A DNA stretch of 64,000 nt from Notolepis coatsorum (taxonomy: Eukaryota > Chordata > Actinopteri > Aulopiformes > Paralepididae), in assembly GCA_963971535.1 (NCBI GenBank), contig OZ020598.1, positions 85,959,622 to 86,023,621 on the forward strand. Direction: 5' to 3'. Shown in pieces: positions 1 to 13,100 of this stretch (positions are counted from its first letter, which is position 1; the number at the start of each line of letters is the position of its first letter). The notes beneath the pieces are model-generated. The model saw only the letters and a program-made list of their open reading frames with translations, had not been told where the DNA came from and did no database searches. Position numbers and translations under genes: made by a program.

Positions 1-281
1 TCAGACACTACCCTATTGACATCTGACCAAAGTCGTTCTATTCTTTGATTGTGGACGCTTCTGCTTTGACAATGTTGACTGGAAAATTAGTCTTTGATAA
101 GCGACGGGCAGATTAGACACATAATTTAAAACATAGATTAGGCGATATTAACGTTAACATTGGAGTGGATTTGGGCATTCAAGGGGGTAAAAAGGAAAAC
201 ACGGACTGGCTCCCAAAGTGTTAAAGGAACATATGTAAAGATATCAACACTTAATGAAAACATATGTAAAGGGATGAACCT
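1..281. other. No gene seen
   Basis: This stretch has no convincing reading frame and no splice or repeat structure that I recognise. It is the left flank of the TTAA element that follows. Confidence 0.5.
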
Positions 282-2052
282 TTAAAGGGGTTATGCACTG
301 CTATTCCTAGCACTATTTGGGCAACTTTACACACTTCCTGTGAGTCTATGTAACACATCTGTAATTTTTATTCCAAAAATAATCATTGTTTTATATTTCT
401 AATCTTGTACTCAAAACCAGCATTTTTCAGCCTCATGAAAGCAGGCTATTATTGGCTTGGCTCCACCCATTCTGGCAGAATGCTTTGAGTGACAGCCACC
501 CACCAAATAGCTCCGCCCATCTCCCCGTCAGAGATTAGGTTTCAGGTTACATACAAATATGGTATGTCATAAATATAGAGATGTAGCAGTACTGTCTATC
601 TATATATATATAATATGTTACCATGTATTGAAATTGGGGGACCCTGATGTAAACAAGACGAAAGTCTTTCTCTGGTCTCCATCATAGCAATACTGAGCAG
701 TACTGTAGCAATACAAATCTGGTATGTCATAAATATAGAGATGTAGCAGTACTGTCTATCTATATATATGTTACCACTATTTGTAAAAGCCACAACCACG
801 TTACCATATTTGTAATAATGTAAATCATTGTGTCGTTGTACATATTGTGTATACACCGTTAGAAGCTAACATAGCTTAGCTTGGTAGCTATTGTGCTAAC
901 AACATATCCCGACGTCCCGCTCGCTGGCCGGCATGCACGCCCGACACAAAATGGTTCTCTCCTCTCTGTACACCCCCGTCCCCACGGGTACCCTGCCGGG
1001 GAGCCCATGGACGCGACAACGGCGGCAGCCGTAGGGTGCTCAAGCCCGCCGTAACGCTAGTGGTACACAATAGCTATGAGCTAACTAACGCTACGGCCGC
1101 CGCTGTTGTCGCGTCCACAAGCTCCCCGGCAGGACACCCGCGAGAACGGGGGCACACAAGGAGGAGAGAACCACCCCAAATCGAGCACTCATGCCGGCCG
1201 ACAAGCCGGACACCGCGGTTGTTGTTAGCACAATAGTAGCCCACTGTGATGCACCGAGTGGGCCACCATTGATCAACATGCAGCGATGTGTAGCTTGCAT
1301 GATGCGTGTGCAGTGCTTTGCCACACAGGTCTGAGAAGAGGACCTGCACATGATAGCAACCGGGAGCGTCGCGGAGCATTCAGCCTGCTGGCTACCTAGA
1401 TCCACTTCAACCAGCCGAGCGTCGGGAGCTCCAGCAGCTTGTCGATGTGCTAATAGCCTGGAGCCAGCTACTGTTAGCTTGCAGAGGCTCCAGCACACCG
1501 ACAAGCTGTTTAGCCAGCTACCGTTAGCTTGCAGAGGCTATTAGCACACCGACAAGCTGTGTAGCCAGCAGGCTGAATGCTCCGCGACGCTGGTTGAAGT
1601 GGATATAGGTAGCCAGCAGGCTGAATGCTCAACGACGCTCCCGGTTGCTAACGCCGGCCCCGGCTGGTGCTAAGTAGCTAGCGATCGCTCCCGAGTCCCG
1701 AGAGCTAACGCCGGTCTGTCTGTCGAAGACCGAGGGAACCGCATCAGGCTTCAGCTGATTAGTGATCTTCTGGACAAACCTTCCACCCTGCAGGTAGCAA
1801 GAATGGAGGCGGGCATTACTAAAACCACAGAGCCAATCACATCACCGTGCGCTATAAACAGCGCCCTGTGACGTGCACCAGGTCGTCAAATCAACATGAC
1901 CTGATTTACTAGAGGCAAAGAGGGGATGGGCTGTAGCTGAGGAATTCGCCAATATAGTATTTAGGCCCAAAAACACATTGATACGAACTCCTATTACTAT
2001 AATACAATGCTAGAGACTGAAAAATGACATTTATAATGCATAGCACCTTTAA
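282..2052 (+). mobile_element. Non-autonomous TTAA-target DNA transposon (Kolobok-like)
   Basis: TTAA stands at both ends (282-285 and 2049-2052). The ends form an inverted repeat: TTAAAGGGGTTATGCA on the left, and the complement of TGCATAGCACCTTTAA on the right. Bases 283-545 match 54.48-54.73 kb in reverse complement, and 1800-2052 match 44.35-44.60 kb in reverse complement. This copy therefore looks like an internally deleted, inverted relative of the 10.4-kb element at 44346-54734. Its interior (about 890-1790) is GC-rich, with inverted and duplicated segments such as the repeated AGCCAGCAGGCTGAATGCTC block, and no convincing protein. TTAA target sites are shared by Kolobok and piggyBac. 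Kolobok is preferred because the large relative carries a THAP domain. Confidence 0.72.
556..850 (+). repeat. Internal copy of the 158-bp repeat family
   Basis: This contains the block GGGGGACCCTGATGTAAACA and two copies of an AT-rich GGTATGTCATAAATATAGAG block. The same sequence, inverted, forms the direct repeats at 47.7-48.05 and 53.46-53.69 kb inside the large TTAA element. It is therefore part of the shared element interior. Confidence 0.6.
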
Positions 2053-2269
2053 AGGAAAACACATGTAAAGATAATCTTTCAAACACAAGCTAACGCAGCA
2101 CACAACATGAACAGAGGGAACAACAAAGCATTAAAGGAATTAAACACAGCCAGCAAACTTAGACCTAAAGGCCTGAGAAGGCTCAATATCTGGAGCTTCT
2201 GCATTTGGCCACCAGAGGGCGGCAGAAAACCACTGTTCATATTGTTCGGACAGGATCCCTGGCCAGAAC

Positions 2270-2482
2270 CATGACATCGATGGCTCTGCCTGTCTGCAGT
2301 ACCGGCTTGAAAAGATTTGCAACATCATCGTGGCCTGCAGTGTGCTCCATAACCTGGCCATCAGGCATGGCATCCCGCTGCTAGAACCCGAAATACCTGA
2401 CGACCCCATGCCAGACATGGAACAGCCACCTCCAAACGCCACTGGAATGCAGACAAGAGCTAGGATCATAGAGCAGTTTTAA
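2270..2482 (+). pseudogene. Harbinger transposase (HARBI1-like), C-terminal piece
   Basis: A 70-codon open frame ends in TAA. It contains ICNIIVACSVLHNLAIRHGI followed by an acidic, proline-rich tail. That pattern is typical of the last part of the DDE_Tnp_4 transposase of PIF/Harbinger elements. The upstream catalytic domain is not recognisable in front of it, so this is a fragment. It converges on the Myb-like gene on the opposite strand, the two-gene arrangement known for Harbinger transposons. The identification rests on motif memory, but the pattern is distinctive. Confidence 0.75.
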
Positions 2483-2806
2483 GTAAGTCTACCCCATGCA
2501 CTGTAAAAACTGAGATTGGGGTTCATTCATATTTATTAAATAATCATTAGTAACCCATACATAATAAAAAAGACTGCCGGTTGAAATCGAATTGAGCTGA
2601 ATTCAATGAATTGGAACCATTTTTTAATTGCATTTTACAGTTTTAGTTGAATAAAATTAGCTGACAGTTTAAAAGTGACCAGATGACACTCAGTTTACCG
2701 TGCATACAAGGTATCAATCGAACTTTAAAAGAACTAAACGAAAAAAGGCATTCATCCAGCATGGTTAATAATGACACCAACACCAAAAGTGGTTATTAAC
2801 GGTCTT

Positions 2807-3077
2807 TATTTCTCCTTTCCAGCTATTGTTTGGAGACTGTCTTGTATGCCCGACAGGACCGTGACCAACTGGGATAAAGTCTGGTGTGCGAGCCGCACTT
2901 CGTCCCTCATCTCGCCCATAATAGTGATAGTGTTCTCCTGATTCGACATCACAGCCTCCGTCAGGACCGGGTGGACCCTCTCCCCCCTGCAAGCCGAAGG
3001 GGGTCGGCTGCAGGATGCCTCCTGCTCCTCCTGGGTGTCGACGGAATTGACGGGCAAGGGCAACTCAGCCGAGTTGT
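2807..3077 (-). pseudogene. Harbinger Myb-like accessory protein, 3' exon
   Basis: This is an open frame of about 90 codons. On the minus strand it starts after a good splice acceptor (TTCCACAG at about 3078) and ends in KEK-stop. It encodes a polar region followed by a helical stretch (MGEMRDEVRLAHQTLSQLVT), the usual tail of the second Harbinger protein, which probably forms a coiled coil. The matching DNA-binding exon is at 4060-4432. Microsatellites fill the interval between them. Confidence 0.6.
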
Positions 3078-3239
3078 CTGTGGAATGAATAGGCAATTTA
3101 ATTACGTTTTATTTATTTGCTAGAAAGGTTCGAAACCATATTGTTTCAAATAAATGAAGATATTCTTTGTCATGTTCCTCAATAAAATCGTTGACAACAA
3201 AGTTATTTCTATGCCCGTCTTCTTTACTGATATGTGACA

Positions 3240-3258
3240 AGGGGGGGGGGGGGGGGGC
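3240..3258. repeat. Poly-G tract
   Basis: An uninterrupted run of about 18 G residues. It could form a G-quadruplex and is prone to length error. Confidence 0.9.
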
Positions 3259-3465
3259 AAGCGGACAGCTGACCAAGCGAATACTGACTCGACATAACTT
3301 TACCCCGTTTCCAATGTTAAGTCGAGTTCATTCATACTACACCAGTACACGTATGATCAATCCAATAATGAACACATATATATATCTTGTCATTTTAAAC
3401 AAGTTACCATTCATTCATTCATTCATTATGCGTCACCTGCGGCGAACAACAACAACACGCTGTGT

Positions 3466-3706
<241 letters not shown>

Positions 3707-3779
3707 TCGCGATTCACCAGCTAAGACAGAGTATAGCCTTAACATAGACTCACTTACCATCACAAGTTGAATGGGGTTG

Positions 3780-3780
3780 A

Positions 3781-3849
<69 letters not shown>

Positions 3850-3905
3850 GAACACAAGCCATAATCCACTTATTTTAAATCCACTCAAAAAGAAACTCCA
3901 GTCCG
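3780..3905 (-). repeat. (TTG)n tract plus a dispersed 45-bp motif
   Basis: About 23 TTG units run from 3782 to 3850. On the minus strand they are preceded by a segment containing GTGGATTTAAAATAAGTGGA. The same motif, also followed by AAC repeats, occurs twice at 61.47-61.64 kb. The unit is therefore a dispersed repeat with an AAC microsatellite. The polyglutamine frame it gives is not taken as a gene. Confidence 0.75.
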
Positions 3906-4059
3906 GACCATACCGTCGTGCTGTATCCAGCTACTAGTCAAGGTAGCAAAACATCCTGTCTGAAACACCGGTGTTGTGCCTAATGCTTTTTTTCTAGCAG
4001 AGCGCTAGAATCTTCTTCTTCTCTCTTTTAACCAGGGAGGGCGGCGCTCTAGCGCCCAC

Positions 4060-4432
4060 TATTGGCCGGCCGCCACTGCTTCCACCCCATCATCCCCGAT
4101 GATAGTCCCAATGCGCTGGTCTAGTGTGGACAGGTCACTCTGACTCTTCCCCCCGCCAGTCGCACTGGCATTCCTCCTGTACTCCACCAGGCGCTTTTCT
4201 TGGCGGTCAACTTGATATCGAACCATTTCTTTTTGATCTCCGCAACGGTTCGCTGCTGCGGGGATATAGAGTTGACAGCTTCGGTAACTGCCTCCCACGC
4301 AGCAGTTTTTATTTTATTCGTTATGCCGAAACTGAGGGAACCAAATAATATTCCTGCCTTGGCGTCTACCTCTGTGACGAGGACATCCACCTCTTGATAT
4401 GTATAATTCCTTTTCTTCGTTCGCTTGGCCAT
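4060..4432 (-). pseudogene. Harbinger Myb/SANT-like DNA-binding exon
   Basis: The start is at 4430-4432 (MAKRTKKRNYTYQEVDVLV). The sequence follows the Myb/SANT-like pattern of the second protein of Harbinger elements: a basic N-terminus, helices with spaced tryptophans (AAWEAVTEAVNSI) and KKKWFDIK. A shift of frame near 4195-4215 moves the reading from KWFDIKLTAKK to KRLVEYRRNASATGGG, which continues to a stop at 4059-4061. This protein normally binds the element's ends and brings in the transposase. One frameshift makes this copy defective unless a splice removes it. Confidence 0.7.
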
Positions 4433-4483
4433 TTTCCAACATTCCACGGACAGGAATTTCCTCATGGTATTTGAAGGGGAGGC

Positions 4484-4719
4484 CTGTTACCATATTTGGT
4501 TAATTGGGGCGGTTCTGGTATGCAAATACGTAAAACCGTGCACGAGCGTGGAGCGTAGATCAAGTGATATTTATCAACACAGAGTACTTGCAGGTGTGCG
4601 TGGGACACGTGTATGCACGTGTGATAAATCCCGATTTTTCTGTACGTACACACATTCTAAATTATGTGCTTAAGAACGAAAATAGAACACTTTCTAAGCA
4701 TTGTTGATAAATGAGGGCC
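4484..4719 (+). mobile_element. Harbinger-type MITE, right part (copy A)
   Basis: It ends in GATAAATGAGGGCC and is followed by CAG. It matches 57.96-58.19 kb over most of its length (GGTTAATTGGGGCGGTTCTG compared with a near copy there). No left terminus was identified, so it is probably truncated. Confidence 0.55.
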
Positions 4720-4722
4720 CAG

Positions 4723-6663
4723 GGCCTTCATTCATCAACGTGTTCTACGCACAGATCTGTGCTTACCCTGTGTGTACGATCATTTCTAAGCAAAGAGTGG
4801 GATTCATCAATTTCGATTTGAACTTGACTCCGTGCTTACATCTACGCACAGGTCAGACCAGGCGTACCTGGCGCCCAGTGGTAGAATATCGTTACTACGC
4901 ATAAGCACTCCTCAGTCCTGCATTCGTTTCAAGGCGGAAATAAGCTTCCGTGCATTAGTGTTCAACTTCTGTATGACCCGTAATTCATTATAGTTTATTG
5001 TAAAATAGCGACAGTAGTGTAATTATAACGGGCTCACACGCGAACAAGAGGTTGGCCTGCTTGTTTGGCACGGGGGGGCAGACGCAAAACACCAACCTCC
5101 AAACGCGATTAGATATTGTTTCAAATAAAAAGCAAATTATTTTGTGTGTCATGTTTCCAAATAAGATTGGTCACGAAATGCTTTCTACTTCAATTTGTTG
5201 GTTAGAATAGATGACCTCCGTTGAAACTTCACTGAGACTAACAGTCTATTTGTGAGCTCCCGCACAGACGTGATGATAATAATAATAATAATAACAATAA
5301 TAATAATAGCTTCATTTTATATAGCGCCTTTCAAGAGACCCAAGGTCGCTTTACATAGATAGGGGGGGGGGGAATAACAAAGTAACAAACATAGTGGACA
5401 GACACACAACATATATATATGATGATGGAATTAATTCAAGATCCTCTCCACCCTCTGGTCTTTGCCACCGCGGCACGGTCCATCGTGATATTGGAGATGG
5501 ATCGAGCAATAGACTGTTACTTACTGTAGCTGTCAAAGCTCCATCACAAATGCAGTTATGTGAATAGAAAGGGATTCCACTCAGTCAATGTTGCGATGCG
5601 CATTTGCCTGATACATGTTATTGCTGGATGCCGGGAGGAAGGCGATGCTGAATGTTTTCAATTCATTAAATAAAACGGATACTTTTTGCAAGGGTTTACT
5701 GACTGTCATACAAATAATCAACCAACTACATACTGTAACTTTTCAGTGCACGTTCTTATTTACATTGTGACAACAGCCTTGTGAGTTCCCGCAGTGACCC
5801 GCACACAGACATGATGGAATTCAAGTTCATGTTTGTATTGATCACATATAGGCAGGCTACACATGGCGCATCTGCTACATCATACATGGCAGTAAGATTC
5901 ATTGTTCTTGTATTATATGCTCTCGTATTATTGTTTATGTATAGGCTACCCAATACTGACATCAAAATAGATTGTAGTATGCCTCTAGAAATCATATGCA
6001 GCAGGTAGAAAATTGACGGGAGATCCATCGCGATTTGGAATCAAATTGAGGAGAACTTTAATCCCTAGGTATTAATCAAACAACACGGGAAAAGGCAGTC
6101 ATATTCCAGCGCGGTCTTTATTAGCCGACAACAAAATAGATGCCTCTAAAAATCATATAGCCAATCGAACACAACTAATAAAGGCATTCATATTACAGCA
6201 CGGTTATAATGACACACAACCAACGCCAAACAGTGGTCAACGAACGGTCTTTATTAGTATTTTGAGCTGTCCAGGCAGAATTGCAGCAATGGTCTTAGGG
6301 AGCCGTTGATATCTGACATCACCGTTTACAAATCCGCCTTTTATTTATCCCATAATACGCGATAGTGTCTTCTTGGTTCGACAGCAGTGAATTCTCTGTG
6401 GAGTTTCTCAGAGTCCCGCTCGGGTCAGTCCATTATTTCACATCCCATGGGGGGTGTTTCCTCATTTTCATGACCATATATGGATAATCATGCACGAGCA
6501 TTGACGGTAGAACAAAGTGGTATTCATCAACACGGAGGAGCATAGAGCCTGCGTACGCACCGTGTGATGAATCCCGACTTCCCTGTGCGTACACTAGTTC
6601 TACATTCCGTGCTTACGTGTGGAAATAGAAATGTTCTACGCACACATTTGATGAATGAGGGCC
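4723..6663 (+). mobile_element. Harbinger-type non-autonomous element (copy B)
   Basis: The left end is GGCCTTCATTCATCAACG, immediately after a CAG shared with copy A. The right end is GATGAATGAGGGCC at 6663. The terminal 200 bp and the interior are shared with the complete inverted copy at 19775-21368 and with copy C. It includes an (AATAAT)n stretch and a TATAGCGCCTTTCAAGAGAC segment (5.3 kb) that recurs at 7.38 kb. No reading frame looks coding. Confidence 0.65.
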
Positions 6664-6666
6664 CTG

Positions 6667-6821
6667 GGCTTTACAACTTAATAAAGAATATATATTAAAT
6701 GGGATAGAAACTAAATTAAATGTATACCATATACAATCAAATAATATTATAATCATATTGTGCTATATTCCGTTTATATCCCATTTAATTGTATTCAATC
6801 TCTTTATTAAGTTGTAAAGCC
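6667..6821. mobile_element. 155-bp hairpin MITE
   Basis: The ends GGCTTTACAACTTAATAAAG and their complement form an inverted repeat of more than 20 bp around an AT-rich centre. It is flanked by CTG on both sides (6664-6666 and 6822-6824), a 3-bp duplication of PIF/Harbinger type. Confidence 0.7.
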
Positions 6822-6829
6822 CTGGGCCT

Positions 6830-7650
<821 letters not shown>

Positions 7651-7861
7651 TCAGCTTCATTAATCCTGGGGGGGGAGAAATACAAAAGAAATTGCTTTTC
7701 ATTTATCTATTTATTTCACTGTATTAAACAATATAAAACGAATTGGCCATCATTTACTGAGCAAACTAATGTTTACTGCTGTAACCTACTAATAACACTT
7801 AAAGTATTATTATTATATAGCAGATGCCTTGGATAAGTCGTGGACAACTGTAGCGTGTGCT

Positions 7862-7963
7862 TGTTTATACAGAGCCCCTTTCATGACTGTGATGCAAGCC
7901 CTGCTTGAATACAGGGGCAGGGCTTTCATCACAGTCACGAAAGGGGCTTGTTTATACAGAGCT
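7862..7963. repeat. Palindromic MITE-like hairpin
   Basis: The arms GCCCCTTTCATGACTGTGAT and its near-complement at 7927-7953 face each other around a short loop containing a second palindrome (AAGCCCTGC and GCAGGGCTT). The block TGTTTATACAGAGC flanks it on both sides, a probable target duplication. Confidence 0.65.
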
Positions 7964-8018
7964 GGTATGACTTGCTGGCTGAAATACGGACGAGAGGGAA
8001 CTAGGTAGCGGGGCTCTA

Positions 8019-8547
8019 TTACTCTCTATGCTCTATGTGCTTAAACCCAGTGTTCTCGACAATGGAGTATGGTCGCAGATCTGCTGCTATAAAAACACCT
8101 ATGGCGTTTGTTATTGCTTTGGCCCGGTCTGAATTAATAGCGAGATGCTGCTTGAATGCCACGGGGAGCTGGGTTTGCACTAGAGTCTGTTTCTTCCTTG
8201 TACCAGTGATATTCACATTCGGGTGATGCCGTTTCAAATGCGTGATAAAGTTTGCAATAAAGTTGAACAATGACATAGCTCTGGCTTGTCAGTTAGTATT
8301 GACTCGCCATACTAAGGCTAATATGCTATGCTGAATTACAGTTCTCGTTCAGTGTAGCTGCGCGCTGCGTGGGATGAACAAACAACATCCGGTTAGTTGT
8401 GCGCGTTATATTAGGGCCGGGGGGATTTAAGTTCCGCAAAAAAAGGTTCCGTACCGTTGCAATCGTTCGGTGCACAGCGCGTACTGTACCGGAGGAACAC
8501 ATTGAGGCGGTACAGTACGTATTCGCGTACCGTTACACCCCTAATTG
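8019..8547 (-). mobile_element. hAT transposon fragment with BED-type transposase N-terminus
   Basis: On the minus strand the fragment begins at TAGGGGTGTAACGGTACGCG (8547), a typical hAT terminus. It contains an open frame (8276 down to about 8022) with ITHLKRHHPNVNI followed by AKAITNAIGVFIAADLRPYS. That is the BED zinc-finger tail and linker of ZBED-like hAT transposases. The rest of the transposase and the other terminus are missing. Its terminus lies exactly where the Harbinger transposase homology stops, so it inserted into that gene. Confidence 0.7.
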
Positions 8548-9605
8548 CCATACATGGCTTGCATGGTTTGGAATAGACCGCTGTTCCGAAGGATGTAGCT
8601 GTCGTGTACAGACCCAGGGAACTTTGCAACTACGTCAGTAATCACATTACTGGCGTTACACACCACCTGCACATTTACGGAATAGGTATGTTTCCTATTC
8701 CGAAAAACATGCTCATTTTTGCCGGGTGGTACAAGTGCAATATGCGTGCAGTCAATCGCGCCCACGACATTTATGACGAACCAGAGGTTATCATATAAAG
8801 GGAATCCACACATGTGATACCAAGTTAACAAAGAATTTATTTAATCCTATCTAAAAACAATAATCGATTAAACAAACAAAAGCATAATGACATAAACAAT
8901 GAATGTGTATATCAGAATGGACAGAGGATCCAAAGTTGGTTCACTTGGTGACTGATACAACCTGTCCTGGTAGATGGGAAAGCAGATGGGGAAAGCAGAT
9001 GGGGAAAGCAGACAGAGGGGTTAGACAGGGGAAACATATATAATGGTGCTGCAGGCAGCTCCCTGCACTGCACAGGTGCTTCAAATTGGGGTAACGACCT
9101 ACCCACTCTACCATGCTCTCTGAGTCAGCAGACTCCCCATTTGCAGGTAAAGTGGGGGTCGTCACACATTGGGGAACCCAGCAGTGTCAAAGAAACCCCG
9201 CTTTGTCACCTCAATGTCGCGTCTGGCAATGGGAAATATAATGTACCATGGCGCTCTGCGCAGAATGGCTGGAATAACGTCCCACATCGCCCTACTGATG
9301 GATGACTGGACTATTCCAGAGCCACCTGCAATCGGTGTCTGAAAGGAGCCAGTCGCCAGAACCTGCAGTGTTGCCAGCAGTTTCACGATCCCAGGTACCG
9401 CATGTGATCTCTGGGTGGCTGGCTCGATGTCATCCTTGATTTCATCAAGCAAATCGAGGATTGCTTGAGGGGGCAACCTGTATCTCCTGATGACTTCGCT
9501 GTCGGTGAGATCAAACAACGATACTCTCCTTCGATATATCCTCTGACGGGGGATATGCCTGGCGGCATTACGATGCCTTCGTCTGGCAATAACCACTTCT
9601 GCCAT
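8548..9605 (-). pseudogene. Harbinger transposase (HARBI1-like), two coding blocks
   Basis: The first block runs from the ATG at 9605 (MAEVVIARRRHRNAARHIPR) to FPNV near 9167. It contains the N-terminal region of PIF/Harbinger transposase, including LLATLQVLATGSFQTPIAGG. The second block (about 8780-8548) has VGAIDCTHIALVPPGKNEHV and AKFPGSVHDSYILRNS, the catalytic DDE_Tnp_4 core with its first aspartate. About 375 bp between them show no clear splice acceptor and may be an insertion. The C-terminal third is missing because a hAT element replaces it at 8547. The Myb-like gene at 10108 lies divergently upstream, the normal two-gene layout. The copy cannot make a full transposase. Confidence 0.82.
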
Positions 9606-9654
9606 GATCACCTGCACATGTGACGCTGGCAATGATGCCTCTTTATAGATGCGT

Positions 9655-9692
9655 AGGTAGGTAGGTAGTAGTAGTAGTAGTAGTAGTAGTAG
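9655..9692. repeat. (GTAG)n and (TAG)n microsatellite
   Basis: Short GTAG units change to TAG repeats in the region between the divergent Harbinger genes. Confidence 0.85.
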
Positions 9693-10107
9693 GTAGTTTT
9701 ATTTAGACAATAAACATATACAGATCACATGAGTATTTGCTTTGTCAGGGATAGAAACGAAAAGTCCAGGACTTATTTCCATCGTTGTCCCTAAACGCGC
9801 TATAGTTACCACCAGATCTCTGAACCACTTTAATTGATAACAGTTCGTTGTCCAGCCCTGGCCTATATTTGATTTCATAAAAGAAAGTCATTACTATATT
9901 ATATTATATTGTGCGCATTAGTTCATATTTGATTTAATGCATTGTATTATCTGTCTGTTAATGTCCGTCCGTATATAATGTCGCACCGAAAACTACCAAA
10001 GCAAATTCCTTATGTGAAAACTACACCTTTCTGATTGCTCCTGATTTGATACAGCGCTGTTGCCTCACGGAGCAGGTGATTTATTGATTGATGTCCTCTT
10101 TCTTACA

Positions 10108-10192
10108 ATGGCAGAAGATAGAAATTTGAAGCATAAAGTACGATTCTCGGATCGCGAGTTGGAGGTCCTGACGGAAGAGGTTACATTTTGTA
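10108..10192 (+). pseudogene. Harbinger Myb-like gene, 5' piece
   Basis: The sequence begins MAEDRNLKHKVRFSDRELEV, the characteristic start of the fish Harbinger Myb-like protein, and is homologous in style to 4432. At about 10192 the reading changes abruptly to LINE reverse-transcriptase sequence. The protein resumes at 14617 (HLAQLNGKNTTPAARKQIWH). The gene is thus split by a LINE inserted in the same orientation. It is divergent from the transposase at 8548-9605. Confidence 0.72.
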
Positions 10193-13100
10193 AAAACCAA
10201 GACAAGAGTATAATGATAGCCTCAAAATATACATCTAGATCAAATCCTAAATTAAATCTAGTTCTGAACTGTGCTGATATCGAACAGGTCAGTGAGGCAA
10301 AACTGCTGGGTGTTGTAATAGATGAAACACTTTCTTGTTACGATTCCTGGCACTTTTCGTTGGCATGTCGGTGGTAGAGATGAGTAGAACCCGGAATGCA
10401 GACTTAACACGAGGAGAGGTAGTGGAGGATGAAATAGATGAAGCACGAGTCGTGGATGAAAGTAATAAGCACTTTACTTAACGTGGCAAACAATACAAAA
10501 CTGACTCACTGGGAATAAGGAGAAACATAAGGTTGACAGCACACAGGACGAGGGTAACATGAACAATGATCCAGCACAGGAAGGCAGGGTAGACAACACT
10601 AATATACACAGACTAATTGACACATGTGGGTGATTGGGAACAAGACACAGCTGCATGGAAAAGACAGAACAACCTGAAACATGACAACACTAAATAACAC
10701 ATAGATACAGACACAGGGGAGACATCACTAGACTAGACAATGGGGCACAACACAGACAGCAGATACACAGACAACAGATTAGTGAGTATGACAGAGACCA
10801 AATTAATAAACATAGACAGGCACAAATGCAATAGGGTATTGTTCATGAGTGGTGTTGAAAGTCCGATGGCCGGTCCAATAGGACCGGGGGGGTGACAGTA
10901 CCCCGCCCTCAAAGGTTGACTCCCAGGCGACCTAGCAGGCCCCCCGGGAACGGGAAGGGTGGGAGGGGGGGAAGCAGCGTCGGCGAAGAGGTGCGGGGGG
11001 AGGAAGGGGGTTCGAGGGACGGGGCTCGGCCTAGCAGACCCCCCGGGAACAGGAAGGGTGGAAGGGTGGAAGGGAGGGAAGTAGCATCGGCGAAAAGGTG
11101 CGGGGGGAGGAAGGAGGGTCGAGGGACCGGGCTCGTGGGAACTGGGTCGGGGGAAGGGGGCTGACGAGGAGGACTGGAGCAGGGAAGGATGGAGGGTAGA
11201 GGCGACGGCTCTGGAGTGGGACCTGGGGCTGGGGTCTCCTCGGCGGCGAGACCCACCGCCGAACCCCGAACCGGAGGCTCCCTGGCGGCAGGACGCGGTG
11301 CAGGACCCCCGACCGGGGTCCCTCCAGCAGCGGAATTCGGCGTCGTCCTCCAGGTCTGCCATGGTGGTGGCTCGTCCTCCGGAACCTCCCAGGGCTGAAG
11401 AGATCTCGACCAGGCCGGCAAGGAAGACCTGTGATCCTGGGAACCCCATCCCCTGGGGCTGTGGTGTCGGGATCCGCGCCCCTTCCCCGACGCTCCCCTG
11501 CGGACCAGATGACTCCCCACCCAGGGATCCAGCACAGGAGTGGCCGCGGCGCAAGCACCCGTTGTCATCGGCGCCACTGGCCCGGCCACTCCGTCCCACG
11601 GTGCCAAATCCCGAGCGGCCGCCTGGTCGGCACACAGGACTGAAGCGCCCAGGATAACGAGCCCGAAGCTCGCTCCGTCTCTCCTCTCTGCAGGGTTCTG
11701 GTTTGGCTGGATCATTCTGTTACGATTCCTGGAACGTTTCGTTGCCATGTCGGTGGTAGAGATGAGTAGAAACCGGAATGCAGACTTAACACAAGGAGAG
11801 GTAGTGGAGGATGAAATAGATGAAGCACGAGTCGTGGATGAAAGTAATAAGCACTTTACTTAACGTGGCAAACAATACAAAACTGACTCACAGGGAAAAC
11901 GGAGAAACATAAGGTTGACAGCACACAGGACGAGGGTAACATGAACAATGATCCAGCACAGGAAGGCAGGGCAGACAACACTAATATACACAGACTAATT
12001 GACACATGTGGGTGATTGGGAACAAGACACAGCTGTGTGGAAAGGACAGAACAACCTGGGGTAAAATACTGAAACATGACAACACTAAATAACACATAGA
12101 TACAGACACAGGGGAGACATCACTAGACTAGACAATGGGGCACAACACAGACAGCAGATACATAGACAACAGATTAGTGAGTATGACAGAGACCAAATTA
12201 ATAAACATAGACAGGCACAAATGCAATAGGGTATTGTTCATGAGTGGTGTTGAAAGTCCGATGGCCGGTCCAATAGGACCGGGGGGGGTGACAGTACCCC
12301 GCCCTCAAAGGTCGACTCCCAGGCGACCTAGCAGGCCCCCCGGGAACGGGAAGGGTGGGAGGGGGGGAAGCAGCGTCGGCGAAGAGGTGCGGGGGGAGGA
12401 AGGGGGTTCGAGGGACGGGGCTCGGCCTAGCAGACCCCCCGGGAACGGGAAGGGTGGAAGGGAGGGAAGTAGCATCGGCAAAGAGGTGCGGGGAGAGGAA
12501 GGAGGGTCAAGGGACCGGGCTCGTGGGAACTGGGTTGGGGGAAGGGGGCTGACGAGGAGGACTGGAGCAGGGAAGGATGGAGGGTAGAGGCGACGGCTCT
12601 GGAGTGGGACCTGGGGCTGGGGTCTCCTCGGCGGCGAGACCCACCGCCGAACCCCGAACCGGAGGCTCCCTGGCGGCAGGACGCGGTGCAGGACCCCCGA
12701 CCGGGGTCCTTCCGGCAGCGGAATTCGGCGTCGTCCTCCAGGTCTGCCATGGTGGTGGCTCGTCCTCCGGAACCTCCCAGGGCTGAGGAGATCTCGACCA
12801 GGCCGGCGAGGAAGACCTGTGATCCTGGGAACCCCATCCCCTGGGGCTGTGGCGTCGGGATCCGCGCCCCTTCCCCGACGCTCCCCGGCGGACCAGATGA
12901 CTCCCCACCCAGGGATCCAGCACAGGAGTGGCTGCGGCGTAAGCACCCGTTGTCATCGGCGCCACTGGCCCGGCCACTCCGTCCCACGGTGCCAAATCCC
13001 GAGCGGCTGCCTGGTCGGCACACAGGACCGAAGCGCCCAGGATACCGAGCCCGAAGCTCGCTCCGTTTCTCCTCTCTGCAGAGTTCTGGTTTGGCTGGAT

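Noticed and set aside
2140-2469. Minus-strand frame of 109 codons
   Set aside because: It is the antisense of the Harbinger transposase C-terminus on the plus strand.
10733-11748. Proline-rich frames of about 280-300 codons in both internal regions of the tandem LTR element
   Set aside because: Frames stay open in several phases because of high GC content. No gag, protease or other motif is present, so I do not call a protein.
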